The notes under the pieces were generated by a model. That model was not told the origin of the DNA and ran no database searches. It worked only from the letters and a program-made list of their open reading frames with translations. Positions 58,553 through 64,000 of a stretch of DNA of 64,000 bases are shown here, piece by piece (positions within the stretch are counted from its first letter, which is position 1; the number at the start of each line of letters is the position of its first letter). The translations under genes were made by a program, and so were the position numbers. Source of the stretch: Rhizobium mongolense USDA 1844 (lineage in GTDB: Bacteria > Pseudomonadota > Alphaproteobacteria > Rhizobiales > Rhizobiaceae); the NCBI RefSeq assembly GCF_000419765.1, contig NZ_ATTQ01000010.1:210344-274343 (forward strand), read 5' to 3'.

Positions 58553-61453
58553 TTACAATCCGAGTTCGCGCAATGCAGCGGCATCGCGGGCCGATACATC
58601 CGGATACTGCGGATCGGAGCCGACATCCTTGGTGATACGCCAGGAGCGGGCGCATTTGGTGCCCTCGGCAAGTGCTGGCTCGACGCTGACGCCCGGAACT
58701 TCCGGCAGCCGGAAGGCTGCGGCCGGCCCCTCGGCGCCGTCGACGGCAATATCCGAGGTGATGCAGATTTCCGAGAAATCCAGCCCATCAAGAGCAGCGC
58801 GAAGCACGCTGTCCGTGACATGCACGACGGGCGCTGCTTCCAGCGACGAGCCGATCCGCTTGTCCTTGCGCTCGATCTCCAGAGCGCCGGTGACGACCGA
58901 ACGGATCGCACGGACCTTCTTCCACTTGCCGGCCAGCGCCTCGTTCTTCCATTCAGGCGGGATCACCGGGAACTGCTCGAGATGAACCGAGACCGCCGAC
59001 GGATCGCGCGACAGCCACGCCTCTTCCATCGTGAAGGGCAGCATCGGCGCCATCCAGGTCACCATGCAATCGAAGATATTGCGGATGACATGGAGAGCCG
59101 CACGGCGCCGCTGGCTCGACGGCGCATCGCAGTAGAGCGTGTCCTTGCGGATGTCGAAATAGAAGGCCGAGAGCTCGACATTGGCAAAGTCGATGAGCGC
59201 GCGCGCGATCTTCTTGAAGTCGAAGGCATCGTAGTTCTCGCGCACGAGTTCGTCGAGCTCGGCCAAGCGGTGGAGCATCAGCTGCTCCAGTTCCGGCAGA
59301 TCGGCGAGTGCGATCACTTCGCCCTTGTCGTGGGCGAGGGTGCCAAGCATCCAGCGGATCGTGTTGCGGAGCTTTCGGTAGGCATCGACATTCGTCTGGA
59401 TGATCGTCTTGCCGACGCGAAGGTCGTCCGCGTAGTCGGAGGTCATGACCCAGAGGCGGAGGATATCCGCACCGGCATCCTTCATAACTTCCTGCGGCGC
59501 AGTGACGTTGCCCTTGGACTTCGACATCTTCTCGCCCTTCTCGTCCATGGTGAACCCATGGGTGAGGACGGCGTTGTAGGGCGCGCGGCCGCGGGTAGCG
59601 GCCGATTCGAGCAGTGAGGAATGAAACCAGCCGCGATGCTGGTCCGAGCCTTCGAGGTAGAGATCGGCCGGCCATTTAAGGTCCGGGCGGTCTTCCAGCG
59701 TGAAGGTGTGCGTGGAGCCCGAGTCGAACCAGACGTCGAGGATATCCATGACCTGCTTCCACGGCTCGTTCGCCTTCTTGCCGAGGAAACGCTCACGCGC
59801 ACCTTCGGCGAACCAGGCGTCGGCGCCTTCCTTTTCGAAGGCTTCGAGGATGCGGGCATTGACCTCGTCGTCCTGCAGGATCAGACCTTGCTCGTCGACG
59901 AAGACGCAGATCGGCACGCCCCAGGCGCGCTGGCGCGAAAGCACCCAATCCGGGCGCTGTTCGATCATGGCGCGCAGGCGATTCTGGCCGGCAGCCGGTA
60001 CGAAGCGTGTCTCATCGATCGCGTTCAGCGCACGGGAGCGCAGTGTCGTTCCGTCGCCGAGCTCCTTGTCCATATGGACGAACCACTGCGGCGTGTTGCG
60101 GAAGATGACCGGCTTCTTCGAGCGCCAGGAATGCGGATAAGAGTGCTTCAGGCGGCCGCGTGCGAAGAGGGCGTGACGGGCGATCAACGCTTTGATGACG
60201 CGCTCATTGGCATCACCCTTCTTGCCGCTGTCGTCGATAACCCGCGCCGCGCCGCCTTCCGCATCCGGGCCGAAGCCAGGCGCGTCGATGGTGAAGAAGC
60301 CGGCATCGTCGACCGGGAACGGGATCGTGGACGAGATGCCGCGCGCTTCGAGCTCCCGCATATTGTCCATCCAGGCATCGAAGTCCTCGCGACCGTGGCT
60401 GGGGGCGGTATGGACGAAACCGGTACCGGCGTCATCGGTCACATGCTCGCCATCAAGCAGCGGTACCTGGAAATCATAGCCGCCGCCGAGGCCGTGCAGC
60501 GGGTGCGCGCAGGTGACGGCGGAAAGTTCATCCGCTTTAATATCGCGAACGAAATTGAAGGTCACTTTCGCCTTGGCAGCGGATTCCTCAGCCAAGCGCC
60601 TGGCAAAGATCAGCTTCTCGCCCGGCTGCGGGCCGAAGTCGTTCTCGGCGGTCGCAACTTCGTAGAGGCCATAGGGGTAGCGCGACGAGAACGCGACCGC
60701 GCGGTTGCCCGGGATCGTCCAGGGGGTCGTCGTCCAGATGACCACGAAGGCGCCGGCCAGAGCGGCGGGGCCCTCCGCGACGGGGAACTTCACCCAGATC
60801 ATGTCGCTTTCGACATCGGCGTATTCGACTTCGGCTTCCGCCAGCGCAGTGCGCTCGACGACCGACCACATGACCGGCTTGGAGCCTCGGTAGAGCTGGC
60901 CGCTTCTTGCGATCTTCAAAAGCTCGCCGGCAATGCGCGATTCGGCGTGGAAGTTCATCGTCGTATAGGGATTATCGAAGTCGCCCTCGATGCCGAGGCG
61001 CTTGAACTCCTCGGACTGAACCTTGATCCAGCCGGCGGCGAAGTCGCGGCATTCCTTGCGGAATTCGTTGATCGGAACTTCGTCCTTGTTCTTGCCCTTC
61101 TCGCGGTACTTCTCCTCGATCTTCCATTCGATCGGAAGGCCGTGGCAGTCCCAGCCGGGAACGTAGTTGGCGTCAAAGCCGCGCATCTGGAACGAGCGGT
61201 TGATGACGTCCTTGAGGATCTTGTTCAGCGCGTGGCCGATATGGATGTTGCCGTTCGCATAGGGAGGGCCGTCGTGGAGGACGAACTTCTCGCGTCCGGC
61301 GGCGGATGCGCGCAGCTTCCCGTAGAGGCCCATCTGCTGCCAGCGTGCAACGATTTCCGGCTCCTTCTGCGGCAGACCGGCGCGCATCGGGAAGTCGGTT
61401 TCGGGCAGGTAGAGGGTCTTCGAGTAGTCGATCTTTTCGGCTGTGTCGGTCAT
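58553..61453 (-). CDS. ileS: Isoleucine--tRNA ligase
   Basis: 966-residue class Ia aminoacyl-tRNA synthetase. HIGH motif in PPYANGNIHIGHALNK (about 62-77), KMSKSKGN (about 640-647), editing domain with TAPSHGREDFDAW, and a C-terminal domain in which the zinc-type cysteines of longer forms are absent. Cytoplasmic. Upstream genes ribF and the HAD gene are on the same strand but ileS is 245 bases from ribF. Confidence 0.97.
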   Translation of the reverse strand: MTDTAEKIDYSKTLYLPETDFPMRAGLPQKEPEIVARWQQMGLYGKLRASAAGREKFVLHDGPPYANGNIHIGHALNKILKDVINRSFQMRGFDANYVPGWDCHGLPIEWKIEEKYREKGKNKDEVPINEFRKECRDFAAGWIKVQSEEFKRLGIEGDFDNPYTTMNFHAESRIAGELLKIARSGQLYRGSKPVMWSVVERTALAEAEVEYADVESDMIWVKFPVAEGPAALAGAFVVIWTTTPWTIPGNRAVAFSSRYPYGLYEVATAENDFGPQPGEKLIFARRLAEESAAKAKVTFNFVRDIKADELSAVTCAHPLHGLGGGYDFQVPLLDGEHVTDDAGTGFVHTAPSHGREDFDAWMDNMRELEARGISSTIPFPVDDAGFFTIDAPGFGPDAEGGAARVIDDSGKKGDANERVIKALIARHALFARGRLKHSYPHSWRSKKPVIFRNTPQWFVHMDKELGDGTTLRSRALNAIDETRFVPAAGQNRLRAMIEQRPDWVLSRQRAWGVPICVFVDEQGLILQDDEVNARILEAFEKEGADAWFAEGARERFLGKKANEPWKQVMDILDVWFDSGSTHTFTLEDRPDLKWPADLYLEGSDQHRGWFHSSLLESAATRGRAPYNAVLTHGFTMDEKGEKMSKSKGNVTAPQEVMKDAGADILRLWVMTSDYADDLRVGKTIIQTNVDAYRKLRNTIRWMLGTLAHDKGEVIALADLPELEQLMLHRLAELDELVRENYDAFDFKKIARALIDFANVELSAFYFDIRKDTLYCDAPSSQRRRAALHVIRNIFDCMVTWMAPMLPFTMEEAWLSRDPSAVSVHLEQFPVIPPEWKNEALAGKWKKVRAIRSVVTGALEIERKDKRIGSSLEAAPVVHVTDSVLRAALDGLDFSEICITSDIAVDGAEGPAAAFRLPEVPGVSVEPALAEGTKCARSWRITKDVGSDPQYPDVSARDAAALRELGL

Positions 61454-61697
61454 GTTTCAGCAATCGTTTCTGGGCGCCTTCAAGGCGCGACGGCTTCAAA
61501 AATGTCTGATGACGGAAGCGCTCGTTTACCCAAGCGCCAAAAACCCGGACCTTCCGGCGGCTCAGCGCGCGCGGAAGGCCGGGCCGATAATTCGCATCGC
61601 ACTCGACAGCCGGACTTTATCCATAGCGCCGGTTCATAGGCGTTTTTGCCGGGAAAAGGAAGAGGGATTTGAGGCCGCGCCAACCGGCATCGCGGCA

Positions 61698-62681
61698 TCA
61701 GACGAAACAAAGCTTCAGGTCGAGTTCGCCGAGCGGCCGGACACCCGCAAGCAGCGCCCTCGCCTCCTGCTCGTCACGCCTGATCTGCTCGACGAGCGGC
61801 TCCAGGCCGTCGAACTTCAGTTCGGGCCGCAGGTGGCCGAAGAAGGAGACGGAACAGGTCCGGCCGTAGAGGTCGCCGCTGAAATCGAAGAGATAGGTCT
61901 CCAGCAGCGGCGCACCGTTTTCAACCACCGTCGGGCGGCGGCCGTAGCTCGCAACTGCATCGAAGAGCTTGCCGTCGTCCAGGCGGAAGCGGACGGCGTA
62001 AATGCCGGCTGCAAGTTCGGCCTCCGGCGGAAGCTGCATGTTTGCGGTTGGAAAACCGAGTTCGCGGCCAAGCTTTTCGCCGCCGATCACCTCAGCCTCG
62101 ACGGTGTAGCGGTAGCCGAGCAGCGCGGCGGCCTCGCTGACATCGCCTTCCTTCAACAACTCGCGGATGCGGCTCGATGAGACGACCTCGGCATTCTCGT
62201 CGCGGAAGGCATCGATCAGCGTGACGCCGAAACCGTATTTATGGCCGGCATCCATAAGGAAGGCCGGGCCGCCCTCGCGATTCTTGCCGAAATGGAAGTC
62301 GAAGCCGGTGACGACTTCGGAGGCGCCCAGCCAGTCCTTCAGGATGCCGTGGATGAAGTCGTCCGGCGAGCGCTGCGAGAATTCGCGGTCGAAGGGATAT
62401 TCGATGACGGCGTTGAAGCCGATCGCTTCCAGGATGCGGGCCTTCAGGGGCGCAGGCGTGATGCGGAAGACCGGTGTTTCCGGCCTGAAGACCGTGCGGG
62501 GATGCGGTTCGAAAGTCAGCACCAGCGCCGGGATGTCCCGCTCTTTCGAGATTTCCAGCGCGCGGTTCAGCACCGATTGATGGCCGCGATGAACGCCGTC
62601 GAAATTGCCGATGGCAATCACCCCGCCCTTCAGGTGGGCAGGCAAGGGTTCGCGGGTTTCATTGCGGTGAAAAACGGTCAT
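61698..62681 (-). CDS. ribF: Bifunctional riboflavin kinase/FAD synthetase
   Basis: 327 residues: N-terminal adenylyltransferase domain (GNFDGVHRGHQSVLNRALE, SSSRIRELLKEGDVSEAA) and C-terminal flavokinase domain (GRELGFPTANMQLP, RPTVVENGAPLLETYLFDF). Makes FMN and FAD. ATG 62681 (MTVFHRNE) is chosen; the frame continues upstream into the HAD gene. It starts 14 bases after the HAD stop, so they are co-transcribed. Confidence 0.95.
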   Translation of the reverse strand: MTVFHRNETREPLPAHLKGGVIAIGNFDGVHRGHQSVLNRALEISKERDIPALVLTFEPHPRTVFRPETPVFRITPAPLKARILEAIGFNAVIEYPFDREFSQRSPDDFIHGILKDWLGASEVVTGFDFHFGKNREGGPAFLMDAGHKYGFGVTLIDAFRDENAEVVSSSRIRELLKEGDVSEAAALLGYRYTVEAEVIGGEKLGRELGFPTANMQLPPEAELAAGIYAVRFRLDDGKLFDAVASYGRRPTVVENGAPLLETYLFDFSGDLYGRTCSVSFFGHLRPELKFDGLEPLVEQIRRDEQEARALLAGVRPLGELDLKLCFV

Positions 62682-62695
62682 CGGCGGGCTTCTTC

Positions 62696-63544
62696 TTATG
62701 CGAGGCGCGGCATCCACCACTTGGGCGCGGCCTTCTCGCGTTCAAGATAGGCATGCAGGATCGCCTCGTCGGTCTCGCCGTTCAGCGTGTATTCCTTCGC
62801 GTGGATACCGCCGCTGATATAGAGAAGATCGAGGCCGTAATCGAGAGCGCCGTGCACATCCGTCGGCATGCCGTCGCCGATGGCAAGAATGCGGCTTTTT
62901 GGGAAGTCGCCGTGGAGTTCGTGCGCGGTTGCCAGCACGGCGTCGTAGATCGGCGCGTGCGGCTTTCCGGCGATGCGGATCTCGCCGCCCAACTGGTGGT
63001 AATAGGCAGCCATGGCGCCGGCGCAGGGGATGATGCGGTGACCACGTTCAACGACAAGGTCCGGATTGGCGCAGACCATCGGCACGTTGCGCGCCTGAAA
63101 ATCCTTGAGCATATCCGTGTAGTCTTCCGGCTTTTCCGTCTCGTCGTCGAAGAAACCGGTGCAGACCACGGATTGAGCTTCCTTCGCATCGACGCGCTCG
63201 ACGCCGAGACCTTCGATGATGGCCAGATCGCGATCCGGGCCGAGCAGGAACACCTTCTTCGGGCCTTCGGCGATCAGGCCGCGGGTGACGTCGCCAGAGG
63301 TGACGATCCGGTCATAGGCGCCGTCCTGGATGCCGATCTGGCGAAGCTGGGCGACGACCTGAGGCGCAATGCGCGGCGAATTGGTAATGAGGATGACGGC
63401 AAGACCCTCGCCGCGCGCGGCTTCCAGAGCGGCAGCGGCCGTCGGAAAAGGATCGACGCCATTGTGCAGCACGCCCCACACATCGCAAAACACCGCATCA
63501 TACTGGCTGGTGATCTCCGCAAAACTTCTAATCCGCTTGGCCAT
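62696..63544 (-). CDS. TIGR01459 family HAD hydrolase
   Basis: 282 residues, HAD phosphatase of the TIGR01459 group (near NagD/4-nitrophenylphosphatases). Motif I YDAVFCDVWGVLHNGVDPFP, motif II ITNSPR, and GKPHAPIYDAV with IGDGMPTDVHGA for motifs III and IV. The first Asp is the nucleophile. Substrate unknown. Start ATG 63544 (MAKRIRSFAEI). It is directly upstream of ribF and probably co-transcribed. Confidence 0.9.
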   Translation of the reverse strand: MAKRIRSFAEITSQYDAVFCDVWGVLHNGVDPFPTAAAALEAARGEGLAVILITNSPRIAPQVVAQLRQIGIQDGAYDRIVTSGDVTRGLIAEGPKKVFLLGPDRDLAIIEGLGVERVDAKEAQSVVCTGFFDDETEKPEDYTDMLKDFQARNVPMVCANPDLVVERGHRIIPCAGAMAAYYHQLGGEIRIAGKPHAPIYDAVLATAHELHGDFPKSRILAIGDGMPTDVHGALDYGLDLLYISGGIHAKEYTLNGETDEAILHAYLEREKAAPKWWMPRLA

Positions 63545-63785
63545 CCGATTTCCCGATTTGCTTTCAGTCAGGCGTGACATTGCAAAGGCATGCCGCGATG
63601 GCAAGGTATTTTCGGGCGATCGTCAGCAAAAACCGTCGGACCTTCAACGAGAGGAACGCCACGCCGTTGACAGCCTGCGCGGGCGTTCCGAAGCTCACAC
63701 AACCGACGCGCGTCGAATCGGGCGATGTTTCGCACAATTCCCGCCCTCTTCACAATTCCGGCGCAAAATTCCGTGATGGGTCGTC

Positions 63786-63814
63786 TTGACTCCTTCTGGA
63801 GCCATCCCTAAATG
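63786..63814 (+). promoter_or_regulatory. Promoter of the groES gene
   Basis: TTGACT (63786-63791), 17-base spacer, TAAATG (63809-63814). CTTGAC is also compatible with a heat-shock sigma-32 -35 box. The CIRCE operator starts 8 bases later. The remaining 361-base gap up to the HAD gene shows no other gene. Confidence 0.6.
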
Positions 63815-63821
63815 CTCGGCG

Positions 63822-63848
63822 CTAGCACTCCTCAACGGAGAGTGCTAA
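63822..63848 (+). promoter_or_regulatory. CIRCE operator (HrcA site)
   Basis: CTAGCACTC-N9-GAGTGCTAA, differing from the canonical TTAGCACTC-N9-GAGTGCTAA by one base. It stands 57 bases before the groES start, so groESL is expected to be repressed by HrcA and released on heat shock. Confidence 0.92.
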
Positions 63849-63905
63849 CACTTATCCATGTGGGCCGTCCGGCCTGCGAATGTCATTTGATCGAGGGATT
63901 AGACA

Positions 63906-64000
63906 ATGGCAAGCACCAATTTCCGCCCCCTTCACGACCGCGTCGTCGTTCGCCGCGTTGAATCCGAAGAAAAGACCAAAGGCGGCATCATCATTCCCGA
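63906..64000 (+). CDS. groES: Co-chaperonin GroES, N-terminal part
   Basis: The first 31 codons of GroES: MASTNFRPLHDRVVVRRVES, then EEKTKGGIIIP, cut by the window end. GroES caps GroEL; groEL should follow. Start ATG 63906 lies just after GAGGGA. Regulated by the CIRCE element and promoter upstream. Confidence 0.95.
   Translation, partial: MASTNFRPLHDRVVVRRVESEEKTKGGIIIP

Noticed and set aside
59621..61639. A 672-codon open frame antisense to ileS
   Set aside because: Lies wholly opposite a complete, motif-rich ileS; composition is that of an antisense shadow.
1..64000. tRNA, rRNA, CRISPR, IS, prophage or attachment sites
   Set aside because: No cloverleaf T-loop signatures, no regular repeats with spacers, no transposase or integrase frames were seen on either strand.

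Overview
The window is a piece of chromosome from a Rhizobium-type alphaproteobacterium (Rhizobiaceae). This rests on the high GC content, the set of rhizobial conserved hypothetical genes (DUF2093, DUF4170, DUF4168, DUF2007, a TIGR01459 HAD protein), an F0-only atp operon separated from F1, a Kdo/lipid A gene block, a class I-like AroA paralogue and a groES gene behind a CIRCE element. No rRNA, tRNA, CRISPR array, prophage or insertion sequence was found. Almost every frame is a housekeeping or metabolic gene, with few accessory features.

Layout. 1-13 kb: glyS (with a compositionally foreign middle segment), a DUF523 gene, a secreted small protein, purD, a DUF2207 membrane protein, a class I-like aroA, lemA, glyQ, two small genes, a short SppA peptidase and mntH behind a possible manganese/iron operator. 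glyS and glyQ lie 7 kb apart on opposite strands. 13-22 kb: trmN6, DUF2007, polyprenyl diphosphate synthase, a TPR lipoprotein-like exported protein, ispE, moaB, a secreted small protein, a small glycosyltransferase, a radical SAM protein and rnhB. 22-26 kb: a DUF4168 protein, a 5'-truncated phosphotransferase relic and the complete F0 operon atpI-B-E-F'-F with an intercistronic hairpin and a classical terminator. 26-34 kb: cell wall hydrolase, corA-kup, apbC (without the usual CxxC), an Rsm22-like methyltransferase and a LuxR-type regulator. 34-39 kb: an IclR regulator divergent from a tight four-gene sugar operon (SDR, dgoK, dgoA, SMP-30 lactonase), fitting oxidative galactose/galactonate breakdown. 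39-46 kb: PRC-barrel protein, a GGDEF-EAL protein, a PAS-PAS-REC-REC protein with no kinase domain, mutL and a DUF2093 gene. 45-54 kb: lipid A/Kdo block lpxK-HAD-waaA-DUF4170-cysQ-like-pmbA, then a Kef-type antiporter and a patatin phospholipase. 54-64 kb: rsmD, a pseudouridine synthase with a very long basic repeat tail, tadA, a frameshifted small membrane gene, a lipoprotein, ileS, ribF, a HAD protein and the start of groES.

How they work together: most genes serve translation (glyS, glyQ, ileS, tadA, trmN6, rsmD, rluB-like, Rsm22-like), energy (F0), envelope biogenesis (lpxK, waaA, polyprenyl synthase, ispE, cell wall hydrolase) and ion homeostasis (mntH, kup, corA, Kef). The clearest accessory unit is the IclR-dgo operon. 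No new defence or mobile system is visible. The best second-look items are the mosaic glyS with its extra domain, the split glyQ/glyS arrangement, the altered substrate-loop AroA, the CxxC-less ApbC, a mosaic palindromic intergenic repeat and the frameshift after tadA.
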